Source: Hyphochytrium catenoides (Eukaryota; Sar; Hyphochytriomycetes; Hyphochytriales; Hyphochytriaceae). Taken from it: a DNA stretch of 32,602 nucleotides. Below the pieces are notes generated by a model. That model saw only the letters and a program-made list of their open reading frames with translations, did not search any database and was not told the DNA's origin. This document shows positions 11,485-21,829 of this stretch, piece by piece; position 1 is the first letter of the stretch; each line of letters starts with the position of its first letter. The stretch spans positions 5,976 through 38,577 of the forward strand of contig FLMG01004237.1 of the NCBI GenBank assembly GCA_900088475.1, written 5' to 3'. The position numbers and the translations under genes were made by a program.

Positions 11485-12382
11485 CTAGGAAAGCGCCTGT
11501 GCAATAACCTTCTGATAGAGACCACCGAAATAAGTCTCCTTGGACCACTCATACGCCTCTGGATTTGGGCAAAAATCCATGATCTCCTTCTGCCAGAGTC
11601 CCTTGGCAAAAGGTTCCAGTTTGTCAAAGACTAAGCTCATAACAGGCTTGAGAGGATGAAGAGATGAAGGTTCATGGTAGTCCACAAAAACAATCTTCCC
11701 ACCGGGCTGCAAATTTTGGAAAAGTGCCTTGACGATATCTCCCTTGACATCATCAGGCACCTCATGAAGCAAGAAGAAGCAGCAGACGGCGTCGAACGGT
11801 CCACCCACAGGGGACCGAGCGTCAGCTCGTGCCAGCGTTACATGAGACAGATCAGAAACCTTGACGCGGACCTGGTCCAGCTGTACTGTCGCCACGTCCG
11901 AGACTACTAAGTGACCTGAAGGTCCCACCCGCTCCGCCAACCGTCTCGAGAAGTTACCGTAGACGCAGGCAGGCTGTAAAACCCGCATGCCGGGCTGGAG
12001 CTCCTTGATAGCAATGGTCATCAACTTGTTAGCGTTGCCCCACAGGATGGAGGAGACAATGAAGTTGTTATCGAGAATAGGGACGCTCTTTTCACTAAGA
12101 TACGCCCACGTGTACGTGTCAGATAAATAGGCTGGAACCTCAGGGGGTGAGGTTCCCTGATAAACATAGTCAGAGCCATCATAGCTTTGNNNNNNNNNNN
12201 NNNNNNNNNNNNNNNNNNNNNNNNNNNNNNNNNNNNNNNNNNNNNNNNNNNNNNCTTGTCTGCAGCTGACGGATTGTCCGAGATTCCTTGGAGAGAGCCG
12301 CGCGCCGTCTCTGCTTAGTAAGAGCACTCAGCAGTCTCTGAGTATCTCGGGCATATCTTAGTGCTGCCCCGGTGGTAGACAT
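11485..12382 (-). CDS. rquA: RquA-type rhodoquinone biosynthesis methyltransferase-like protein
   Basis: RquA converts ubiquinone to rhodoquinone, a low-potential quinone that lets complex II run as fumarate reductase when oxygen is low. The 234 residues after the N gap carry its hallmarks: YLSDTYTWAYL and SSILWGNANKL at the start, a degenerate SAM motif VLQPACVYGN in which the usual acidic residue is Gln and the GxGxG loop is lost, FFLLHEVPDD, LQPGGKIVFVDYH, and the C-terminal KETYFGGLYQKV. These distinguish it from UbiE and COQ5. Before the gap, the ATG at 12382-12380 opens an Arg/Ser/Ala-rich stretch with almost no acidic residues (MSTTGAALRYARDTQRLL), typical of a mitochondrial presequence. 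With the gap at its written 65 bases, the two parts are out of frame, so the gap length is inexact or an intron lies there. The PPR gene is divergent. Family call firm; presequence joining inferred. Confidence 0.88.
12190..12254. other. Assembly gap (65 N) inside rquA
   Basis: A run of N separates the presequence-like N-terminal coding part of rquA from its catalytic domain. The gap size may be an estimate. Counting from the ATG at 12382, 193 bases precede the first known base after the gap, which leaves the halves one base out of phase. Confidence 0.95.
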
Positions 12383-13960
12383 GCTCGCTCTAAGATTTTC
12401 GGGTGCTGCTGATAGGGCAGAACAGACCGCAGAGGAATGGCCCAAACCACCTAAGAACGTTCTAAAACGCGCTGGGTAGCTACGAATGTCGGCTTCAGAT
12501 TATGCCGGTGGAGCGGCAGAGGCAGTGGCAGAACTGTGGCTTGTTGGGAGCTGGTTGGAAGTTTGATGTGTGAGCTGATTGCCAACAGCACAGCTGAATG
12601 TAGTATCAAAAAGATTTGCGCTGTTGTTATCAGTGGGCGGTAATGGTAGGAGCGCTGGCGGTGGGAGGAATGGAGAGGCATTGGAGACTGGTTTCTGTGC
12701 TTTCCTTCACACAGTTGATGAAGTTTTGGCCTCTGCTAATTATTGTCCTGCTTTCTGCTTCATAGCTTTTCGACATTGATCATCTAGCAGCTGCCCCTTG
12801 GCTGGGTGCAACACAATCCTACCTCCAATCTTTCTCCTCACTCTTCTTGTTGTCTGTTTCAAGCGGCTGTGCGCGGGGTGCGTACGTGTAGCTCCCCATT
12901 AGTATGTACGCTTGGCGTTGTCCTCTGCTCTTCCTTCCTTGGGTTGGCCACATCTCGTGTCGTAGTTCGACAGTTGTTCTTGCACTCTTCTTTAAAATAT
13001 ACTACGCCGTCTTTCATTGCAATGCCTCTTTCCCTCCAGTGCCACACCCACACCCACACCCACACCCACTGGAGGCAAAACCACCCCAATCATGGATTGG
13101 GTTATTACTAGAAGACACCCGATAGCCTATTACCATTAAACAGAGGAGCTCTGGCTATTACCAATATGACACAAGTCGGTTGCAAAGACATGTCGGTCCG
13201 GCCATCACATCATCAAACCACAAGCGGCACAAGCGCACAATGTTGTATAACATACCTGTGCGCACATTAGCGGATTCTATCATACGATTTTACTACTGTT
13301 GCCACATGGAAAGTAGAGGTGCGCTTTAGTGTGCTCCACGTTTTGAAGGAATCAAGGTAGGTCAGTCTGCCAACTCTATTTTCTTGATAACCGCATATAA
13401 TCCTGAATGATTACCAGATCAGCTACAGTAACTGACTGTGTGCATTGTCTGATCTTGGACGGGTTGATACAGTGCAGCAGGCTATGTTAGATGGTGGGAA
13501 TGGCTGAGGGATGAGGGAGCCAGAAAGCACCGAACAAAGTCCTTTTGTTATTACTATGAAGCTTTCCTTACCGATATCTGGGATCTGGGAGTGCATGCGG
13601 AGCTCCAGGCTCTGCGACGGAATGAAGAAGTCTTGCCGTCTGCCCCATAAAAAGCCGGTAGATAGCATGACTCATACTTAGCGGCGGACGTAGCAATAGA
13701 AGGCTGCGTACGACACACCTATTATTTGCTAGGGGCAACGAAGCCTTCTGCCTCATGAGAGAACGATGGTAGGCGTTCACTACCGCTTCACACGGCCAAG
13801 AGGTCAGAAGAATGGGTTCTAGAAGAGGGATAAGGAGGTGACGGACACCCTTTCTGGCTTGCGAAATGGCTTTGTGAATGACTGCTTGTCAGCAACGCGC
13901 GGCTAGGTTGGGGCATTCAAGGAGGACCCTGGTAGCGTTCCATTCTTTGCAGAGGATAAG
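12383..13960. promoter_or_regulatory. Shared divergent upstream region of rquA and the PPR gene
   Basis: These 1.58 kb separate two divergently transcribed genes for predicted mitochondrial proteins and must hold both promoters. I see no TATA box or other named element that I can support. The one clear structure is the hairpin-flanked CCACAC repeat at 13033-13075. Short open frames here have no family features. Confidence 0.4.
13033..13075. repeat. (CCACAC)n repeat flanked by a perfect 9-bp inverted repeat
   Basis: About four CCACAC units are enclosed by CCTCCAGTG (13033-13041) and its exact reverse complement CACTGGAGG (13067-13075). The arms would form a 9-bp stem with the repeat as a 25-base loop. 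It lies between the divergent rquA and PPR genes, about 650 bp from the rquA ATG. Confidence 0.75.
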
Positions 13961-15592
13961 ATGAGAAGACTGCTGGTTGGACCACGGCTGGGAGCTGGCT
14001 ACAGACTCTTAAGCTCTGCAATAGGCCACGGGGAGGTGAGGCCTAGTAGGCAATATACATCACCAACCAACGGCCCATGCGCAGGAGCCTCATTTCTGGA
14101 CACCAAGGACTGCTTTGATTACTCTGACTTCGGTCTACCAGTGGACTGTCTACCCGGGAGCAGTCTCGCATCATATAGCCTTCTTCGTGCCAAACGATCA
14201 CTAACCTCACGGCTCACCACCCTTCAGGAAGAGTCCTCCTTGAAGGAGGCTGTGGAAGTTCTTGAGGTGGAAGATGCCGAATACTATCTTTTAGACCACC
14301 TAGCTCAGCATGGTTCGCTACCAGCCCAAGCCTGGGGCGTTATCCTCCAGCGATATTGTGAGCAGCAGGACCTTGACATGGCATGCTATGTGTTTGACTA
14401 TCTGCAGAGTCAGGCGGATCGGCCGGTGGCAGAGTACTATCATACAATGATTCGGGGATTCTGTAAGGCTGGTAGAATGCAAGATGCTCGTCAACTTTTG
14501 GACGTGATGACAGAGGCTGGAGTGCCGCAGGATAGGGACACCCTCTGCTCTATGTTAATAGGTTTAGCTTCACTCAAGGACTCAGAGGGCATAGACAAAG
14601 CCCGAGCACAACTGCAGGAGAAAGGCTGGGACGTAGATCAAAGGGCAGCAAAAGCACTTCTGACTTACTACTCGGAACGCGAAGCACTATCCCAAGCAGA
14701 GCTTCTCCGAGACTCTTACATCGCTACGGGGGGACAACTATGGGACATCCGGACTCCTCTTCTTAGACTGTACTTGCAGGTCAACGACAAGCAGAGGGTT
14801 GCAAAGTTGGCTTCTTCAGTGTATCAAGGCGCTGCAGCGGCCGGACCTGAAGTAACGGATAGGATGACCTTCGCTGTCATTGCGCTATGCAGTTCAGGCG
14901 ATCTGGTTGCTGCTCAAAAACTAATGCTGGAGGCGCTTGACCTATTTACTACTGATCGGCGTATGACGGCTGCGATTGTCTGCCTCTTAGACCATCTTCA
15001 GCGCTCCGAGCGACACGACGAGGTCGAGGCATTTGCTTCCAAAGTGTCAGCTCTTGAGCTTGAGGACTGCGGTGGGTTATACAAGGCTCTTGCACACTCC
15101 TTGTTGTCAAAGGGCAACACTGAAGCTGCGGAACAGTGGATTGCGAAGCTGAAGCGGTTCAACGACAAGCTATTGCCCGAAGACCTATACGTCCCTTTAA
15201 TAAGAGCGCTCTCCGCTAAGGGGGAGATTGCGCAAGCTGCATCTCTCTTGGGGGACATGAGAAGGAGAGGCTGTGCTAGAGAAGAGGCTGTGGCCGTCGT
15301 TATTCAGCGCTGCTGTGTGGAAGGCCGCACACAAAAAGCTCTCCAGCTATTTTCTACCATGTTCACTGCTGGCATTCAACCCACGGCACGCACCTTGCAT
15401 CCACTGATCCTTCATCTGGCGGAGACGGGGAACGTTCCTAGCCTCATTGCTCTATTCAGTAAGCTGGACAGCTCGTCGCCGTTCCGACCTCAGACATCTG
15501 ATGTGCAAAATATAACCAAACTGCTTCTACGAAGGGGCTTAAAAAGAGAGGCATACACTCTAGGCTCTATTGCTCAGCAGTCCACAATGTAG
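13961..15592 (+). CDS. Pentatricopeptide repeat (PPR) protein, probably mitochondrial
   Basis: Intronless 543-residue protein. PPR proteins bind organellar RNA through arrays of about 35-residue helical hairpins and act in processing, stability or translation. Clear PPR-like units are at about residues 155-190 (YYHTMIRGFCKAGRMQDA, then LLDVMTEAGV), 404-440 (YVPLIRALSAKGEIAQA, then LLGDMRRRGC) and 441-480 (VVIQRCCVEGRTQKALQLF, then MFTAGIQP). The intervening helical repeats are more degenerate. No DYW, E-type or SMR domain follows the array. The N-terminus (MRRLLVGPRLGAGYRLLSS) is Arg-rich, lacks acidic residues and fits a mitochondrial presequence. It is divergent from rquA and convergent with the acyltransferase gene, whose stop lies 244 bp away. 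The RNA target is unknown. Confidence 0.85.
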   Translation: MRRLLVGPRLGAGYRLLSSAIGHGEVRPSRQYTSPTNGPCAGASFLDTKDCFDYSDFGLPVDCLPGSSLASYSLLRAKRSLTSRLTTLQEESSLKEAVEVLEVEDAEYYLLDHLAQHGSLPAQAWGVILQRYCEQQDLDMACYVFDYLQSQADRPVAEYYHTMIRGFCKAGRMQDARQLLDVMTEAGVPQDRDTLCSMLIGLASLKDSEGIDKARAQLQEKGWDVDQRAAKALLTYYSEREALSQAELLRDSYIATGGQLWDIRTPLLRLYLQVNDKQRVAKLASSVYQGAAAAGPEVTDRMTFAVIALCSSGDLVAAQKLMLEALDLFTTDRRMTAAIVCLLDHLQRSERHDEVEAFASKVSALELEDCGGLYKALAHSLLSKGNTEAAEQWIAKLKRFNDKLLPEDLYVPLIRALSAKGEIAQAASLLGDMRRRGCAREEAVAVVIQRCCVEGRTQKALQLFSTMFTAGIQPTARTLHPLILHLAETGNVPSLIALFSKLDSSSPFRPQTSDVQNITKLLLRRGLKREAYTLGSIAQQSTM

Positions 15593-15836
15593 ATATGGAA
15601 GTTAACAACAGATGCTTGGTATCGAGCCGTGTGCCTGCCCTTATCGGAGTATGAGGCACACTTAACAGATTAAAGCACATGTCCTTGTTCCTCTTAGCTA
15701 CTTCGCCTCCATTCTTGGCCTCACCATTTGCTACGTAGCATCCATGTCCCTCTTAGCCACGAGCCAGCTGGTTTAAGAGATTATTCCGTTTGTGAATGAT
15801 GAAGGTGTCGCCAATAACTAGTGATTAGGACTGATA

Positions 15837-18528
15837 TCAAGGGATTGGGTGCACAGCTGCTCTAGAGCTTCCTTTACCCTTCGAGCCCTCAGGAACTCTC
15901 TGTTCGGCACTATCAGATGAGGTTAGATGGCTTTTCCTGCCCTCTTCCTCTCTCTTCCTTACGCAAAGAAGCAACTCCTCATACTCCGTTATGATACACT
16001 CCGCCAACAGCGATGGATCAGGGATGTAGAGTGGATCCACCGAGATAGCAAACCGGACCACATTGTTATAGCTCATAATGCTGATCCCAGTGCTTAGACT
16101 GGCAGGGCAGGTGCAGTTATAGAATGAAGACACCCCGTAGCCCGCAAAGTAGATCTGAAGGAGAGAATATGAACGGTTAGGAAGCGGCTATCTATTTTCC
16201 TCACAAGCTCTAGCGGCGGATGGAAGCGAGCAAACCTACTTTCTGCTTGGGCCCTGCCAGATTCGACTCGAAGAAAGTATGCCTCGATAGGATTCTACAC
16301 ATCAGCCACTTGCATAGTCCAGGACCGAAGAACCAGCCTAAACAACGATTCGCATAGCTGTCGAGAGATGGGGGAGACAGTGAGTCAGAGGCTCCACGTA
16401 GTAGAGGAGAGTAATGTTGCAACAAGCTGGTGGGAGGATAACAAAGGCAAAGAGGAACATAATATCACACCTAGGAGGACCAAACGCGACACAGAAGGAC
16501 GGAGGTGCATCTTCTGACCTCAGAATAAGCGGCTCTGGAGACCGCTTTATCCTGCTTGATTCCTTCATCGCGTGGGCCACGCGGTCGACCGGGCTGCACT
16601 GATGCACTGGTGCGTTGACGAAGAACATGCTAATGTTGTTGTCGACAGTCCCTTCCCGGTACCTCTGCAGCAAGCCCTTCAAATCGTTCAAGCTCTGCAG
16701 ACTCCAGAGATCAACCAGCACTACAGCTCCCATCCGGAGCTTCGTACTAACCTGGCCGCCTTCACTATCTTTCCTATTAGCTAAGTACCTACAAAGCAAA
16801 AAGAAGACAACAGCGTGTCGTCAGGGAAAGCAACAATACGCCACGATGCATTGATGAACCCTAGGGTGGCGGACACTTCTTTGAGTTTGGGGACGAAGGA
16901 CCTTCCGTCAGCTTGGGCCAGAAAGATTTCCCAAGGAGGTCAAGAGAGGAAGAACTAATAAAGGGAATGCTGCCTCGCCCCTCCACTGAAGAACGTGACA
17001 TCAAGTTTACTACGATGGGAAAGAAAGGAGGAGAGTGACTGATATGGTAATCCTTCTTCTAAGATCTCCCTACCTTCTAATCCCACCGCCCTGGACCGCA
17101 AGCATAACGTCATTGACGGTAGCGCCAAGAGCACGACCGATCTCTTTGACATCGTTCAACTGAAGTTCTCTGGAGAAGTGAACTCGCTTCTCCGATTCAC
17201 TGTAACGACCGACACGTATGGACATCGCTGTCACCTCATCCGCCGGCGCTAAGGGAATAAGCAGCACCTTGAAGAACGCCACTAGTCCCAGCCAAAGGAT
17301 CTCTAAGAGAGAACCAAAAGAAGTAAGAAGAGAGACACAAGTTCTCGCGTTTGCCACATCATCATCTGTAGTTTTCGTGTCCCCTGAGCCAGCCGCCGTC
17401 GTCAATCCCTGCTTCTTGCTCTGTAACTTTTTTTCTCCTTGTGGGATCTCCTGTCCGAGTTGCGATCCGCTGCTGTCGGTGGAGAGGCTCAGTAGTAGAG
17501 CAAGGAGCATGACCCCGTCGCCCAGGCAATGACAGATCTTGATGACCAAAGCGGACTTCCCAACGGAAGGCGAAAGAAGAAAGTGCATCTCCCACCGTGG
17601 GAGCGAAGGGTCAAACGGCTTCATCATCATCGTGGAGACGTAGTCGTCGATGCTACGACGAAAAATGACCTTGCCGGATCCCTCTGCTCCGTCTCTCCTC
17701 TCACCGATCGTGGTGATGGTGGCCATGGGTCGAATGTCCTTGAGCATAATCTTTTCAAAATACGGCCTGCCCCTCCCTTCATAGCGCAGAATTGAGGTGA
17801 ACCGCGGATAGTGAATGATCTCCTGCGTTAGGAAGTGAGGGAAGCAGGGTTGAGAATATTAGGTAGGATGTCAGATGTCAACCGGAAGGGCTTATGTCAT
17901 CATCAGCAGGGCAGAAGGGGCCGCAAGCACGAGGCCGACATCGTTCTTAGAACTGGAAGAAACAAAGGTACTAAGGCTTTCACATGGCAGACCAACTGTA
18001 AGAAGCAGAGAAAGAAGGTTGAGGTAGACCACGGATGACAGCCATATGGCCGGTTCCATAATCTCTTCAGCAATGAGAGGACAACGAGAAAGCGACAAGA
18101 GACAGGGGAGATAAAGAGGTGTGAAAGGAAAGTGAGGGAAAGAGAGTATGTCTCACACAAGCAGAGAGAGGGAACCAGAGAAGAGTGCAGAGGGGGCAAA
18201 GAGAGTGTTTAAAGATGAAGAGAGTCACACCTCAAGCCGTACACAAAGCTACAGAGACTGGAATTAAGCAACAATAATGTATGCGAACGAGGAAGGTGCC
18301 CCAGCCGAACAGAACTAAGGAAGCCAAGGTAAAAATGGAGTCACGACAGCAAGTAAGCTGAACCTTTTGAATAAAGCCAATCACCCGTTCAGGGTCAATC
18401 AGCTCGTCGAACTCCATCACTCCGTAGATCGTGGCCGGCTTCTTCTCCTGATACATTTGTATCCAGATCTTCCCAATGAGTGAAACATCATGACGCTCGC
18501 CGCCCGTCATGGATGTAGCCACGGCCAT
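15837..18528 (-). CDS. Wax ester synthase/diacylglycerol O-acyltransferase (WSD1-like), five exons
   Basis: Predicted bifunctional acyltransferase esterifying fatty alcohol or diacylglycerol with acyl-CoA at the ER. Exons on the minus strand are 18528-18364, 17822-17074, 16788-16471, 16357-16240 and 16154-15837; all junctions are GT-AG and phases agree, giving 555 residues. The first junction joins VIGFIQK to EIIHYPRF and the second completes VQGGGIRRYLANR. The catalytic motif, usually HHxxxDG, reads CHCLGDG at residues 152-158: the second His and DG are kept and the first His is Cys. Other family marks are FDPSLPRWEMHFL before it, IGRALGATVNDVMLA, VNAPVHQCSPVDRV, and the C-terminal region with ESNLAGPKQK, IYFAGYGV and SISMSYNN-like sequence (ISIMSYNN). 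A hydrophobic stretch near EILWLGLVAFFKVLLIPL resembles the membrane segment of plant WSD enzymes. The first intron is 541 bases. Which acceptor is preferred cannot be read from the sequence. Confidence 0.9.
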
Positions 18529-20191
18529 GATCTTGTTATAAGGAAAACACTACGACTATTCTAATAGGATTCTGCGTGTCGGTGTCAGAGGAAGCCGCTG
18601 TGCTCGCTTTTTGTTGGTGGTGGTCTGCCGAGCTGCTTTGATAAGCCTACTCTAAAAAGCACCGTCGATGGGAGTTCTTTGGGCAGCACATTGGCAGCTG
18701 CTGCTGCAGGATCTGTGGGCGGTACAGTGGACACTTGCTGCAGCGGGACAGGAACCTTCCGTAACGAATGAGGTAGAAGGTGACCCCAGATTCTCATGCC
18801 AGTAGCATCTCTAAGGTGCCCTTCTCCTTCTCTGCTCTAAGCAAGGAGCGCCGCTCTTCATTCAGGGAAGGAAAAGTCTGGAAAAGCGCTGTTGTCGCAG
18901 TAGAAATAGAAGGCTATAACTTTCCCGTCTTTCTATGTGCTTTGCCTTACCAAGACTGGACTACCACTTAGGCTGCGTGGAGGAAGAGAAGGTTCATCAA
19001 GAGGTGAAGGTGAAGACCATAAGCCAGGCAAGGCCATTGCTGCGATCAAGTGGGCAATCAAATGGTCGCACAAGAAGTCTCTTTTATACAAAGAGAGAGA
19101 GAGAAGTCGATGATCATGAAGGAAACAAGTGGTCTATTAGTATATCTAGAAGGGAACCAGGCAGAGAAGGGCAAGGCTACTGCGTACTACGACAACAAGG
19201 AAAGTGATCTGTCAAAAGGAAGATGACTGAGAGTTGTGCGCACCACCAAGCAGCATAATAACTTCGTGTCAGGTACTGAAAGACGACAGCAGCTGTGAGG
19301 CTACCTACCTGGAGGTTGCCTGAAGAAGCAGGAGGGCAGTGCAGCCCATAAGCTCACAACGAGCCCCCAGAGAACATGAAGAAGAAGAGGAAGCTCCGCA
19401 GGCACTGTGGCCCCTGGTGAGGCAGTACGAGTAGGAGGGAGAAACGGCAGGAGCAGCAGTGGCAGGAGGTTGAGGATCAGCAGCAGCAGCAGCAGAGCGA
19501 AGAGGAAGGAAGAGAGGGGACAGAGGGGGCGTGGAGGAGGGTCTGCAGGCAGATGGGCCGAGGGGAGGGAAGAGAGACAGAGAAAGAGAGTAACACAAGG
19601 GGAAAAAACATCAACTCTTTGGCGGTCTCGTAGTGGCCGCTATTTAGCATTTGCACGGTATATATCGGGAGAGAGGCTAGTTAGACCGGTAGTATTTAGA
19701 ACCTATCTACTCTATGAAACATCTAACCTCACTACTGTATTCCCTCCATGCCATCTATTTCAGTATATGAATGGTAGGTTTCCGGGAAAAGGATCTGATT
19801 TCTACATAGTATCCAGAACGCCTGTCTAGTGTGAAACGAAATCACCTTTCTAACGGGACCACTATAGCCCTCGGCTCGGGCCAGTCTGCACCTTGGTTAT
19901 TATCATCACCACGCTGCCGATGTTCCTGGCGCGGACGCGGGCTTCGGAAGGCGAGGCGCTCGTGATGCTGCAACCACAAGGCCTGCTCCTCCATTTCTCA
20001 GTCTCTCACGCTGCACCTCCACCGCTGAGCTGCCTCCTCCATGTCCCACTCACTCCGCGGACTCGTGTCCCCGCTGGTGATCTCTCTTCATGACGCTGGT
20101 GGTGAGGTTCAGCGAAGTCATGCCTAGAAGATCCGGTCTTCTGTGATGAGGAGTTGACAGCTTGAGTCAAAGTGAAGGCAATTTGTGAGTG
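18529..20191. promoter_or_regulatory. Divergent upstream region with CAG and GA-rich runs
   Basis: A 1.66-kb gap between the divergent acyltransferase and ASH-like genes. A purine-rich, CAG-repeat-containing stretch lies at about 19430-19610 (AGCAGCAGCAGCAGCAG near 19478). No coding region is recognised. The small frames at 18585-18797 (minus), 19407-19829 (plus) and 19305-19598 (minus) are low-complexity. Both promoters should be here, but no core motif can be supported. Confidence 0.4.
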
Positions 20192-21811
20192 ATGTCTGCC
20201 ATTAGTCGATATCTTGGTTCCTCGCTAGAGGCGGAGTTTCTTCCAGAGGCTCAATGGAGTGAGTACGACTCCTTTCTTGAAGCTCCTCCACAGCGGAAAC
20301 ACGTTGAGCCTCTGTTCTCGGTGACTCCAAGCGTCTGCTCCTTTGGCCTCGTCAAGCAGGTAACGCGACTCTTCTTTAGTAGAACATCTTTCTTCAGGGA
20401 GCTGAGGCTTGTCGGACAGGGGTGTGAATACTGCGCCAAGGTGACCATTAGAAGTATAAAGACCAAGCCGACAAAATTTAGGCTAAAACCTTCTCAGCGA
20501 TCTATTGCTCCTGAGCCCTATGCCAACCGCTACCATGTGAGCCCCGCCATCAATGAGAAGGTAGGTAACGTACTCCATCGGAAATTATACATTTTCTAGC
20601 CTTAAGCAGATTCTCACAAGTTCATAACTTCTACCGCTGGTACTACGAACGCCTTTCCTTCTCTTCTGTCTCTCATACTGGTGCCAAGAGCCCATGGAAG
20701 GAAGAGCGCCAGCGTTTACCGTCTGAGAATAATCCTCTTTGTTAGGTTGCCCCGGGTATGGCCTATGAGCTGGAAATCACGTTCACGGCTCATGGTCCGG
20801 CCGAGGACTGGAGAGATCAGCTTGACATCCAGACTGAGGTATCATCAGAGAGCCTAACCTCAAGGTCACCTCTGTTGGTCCCCTAACGCTGATTACTCCT
20901 TCATGACGCAGACCGGTGCCCACAGAGTGGTCATCGTGGCCAAGGTTAGAGCGGAGGCAGACTTTGATAGGGAATTGTGTCTCTCCCGGCGTCAAAGAAT
21001 GTAAGACGAGAGCAGCAAAACTGTTTAAGTAATGCGCAGCCTGCCCTTAGTAGGTTCTAACCTTCTTATGATCGGCTCTCTTCCCAGTCCGTCTCGCCCC
21101 AGTGGGGTCACACTGATAGCAGGGGTAGAGTCTGATGGAAGACCTCGAATCTACGGTCAATATCACGTCCTTGAGAAGCTACGACATGGGGTGACGCCTT
21201 CCGGTACTTTCGACACTCACATAGTGGATCCAGAGAGCGGCTTAAGGGAAGAAGACCTATACGACATAAGCACTATGCCTTTCTTGGTAACCGCTTCTGC
21301 CAACCACAGACAAACCTTTCCCATGTTATCTTGCTATACAAGTCCGCCTTTGCGCGTTCTTGACATCAAAAAAGATTAGAATAATAGTATTCCATCCAAC
21401 GCCTAGCCTCTTTCTCATCTAACCCGCTCCTGTCTGCCAACCATCTTACTTTGTTCAAGACTAACATCTGCCGGCGTGCTATACAGCCAAACTCCTATTG
21501 GGATGTAGAGTCGTCGACTCTGATGCTGGACACCAAGCAGTTTGACATGGAGGTGAGCCATTGCTTAGAGCGATAGTCCTCCAATTCATCCACTAAGCAA
21601 CATTCCACGTTGTTGATGCTGCAAAGATTGACCCCAAGCTGACCGTCAGAGAGATTAAAGAGCGTGACGTGGCCCGCCAGGTATCAGAACTCTGGCGTCT
21701 CTTCCCGTATCGTTGCTTCCAGCCTCGAACTCAATCTCGTCCCTCGCATAATCTCAGGCTGCAAGAGATCAAAGAGCGGTCCAAGTTTTGTACGGCACCA
21801 CTGCCAGCTGA
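20192..21811 (+). CDS. ASH/MSP-like domain protein, possibly ciliary, seven exons predicted
   Basis: Predicted 202-residue protein. Exons are 20192-20359, 20420-20560, 20746-20838, 20912-20944, 21487-21552, 21627-21680 and 21758-21811, all phase 0 with GT donors and AG acceptors. The joined reading gives FGLVKQ-GCEYCAKVTIRS, then KPTKFRLKP, YHVSPAINEK-VAPGMAYELEITF and HRVVIVAK: the beta-sandwich pattern of ASH (ASPM-SPD-2-Hydin) or MSP domains. Such domains are common in central-pair, basal-body and other cilium-associated proteins. The C-terminal part (ESSTLMLDTKQFDME, then Lys/Arg-rich helices) is not recognised. The first intron is only 60 bases and keeps the frame, so unspliced reading is open too. 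The 542-base intron after 20944 could hide more exons. The protein stops 18 bp before the convergent glycosylase stop. The ciliary role is inferred from the domain alone. Confidence 0.62.
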
Positions 21812-21829
21812 TCAAGCGTCATAACTTCC

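Noticed and set aside
13042-13068. CCACAC repeat as an interstitial telomere
   Set aside because: Only about four units, and the unit does not match common telomere repeats; the hairpin arms point to another origin.
20360-20419. Reading straight through the first intron of the ASH-like gene (VTRLFFSRTSFF segment)
   Set aside because: The 60-base segment has a GT donor and AG acceptor, and removing it joins FGLVKQ to GCEYCAKV as the domain pattern requires. It stays open only because its length is a multiple of three.
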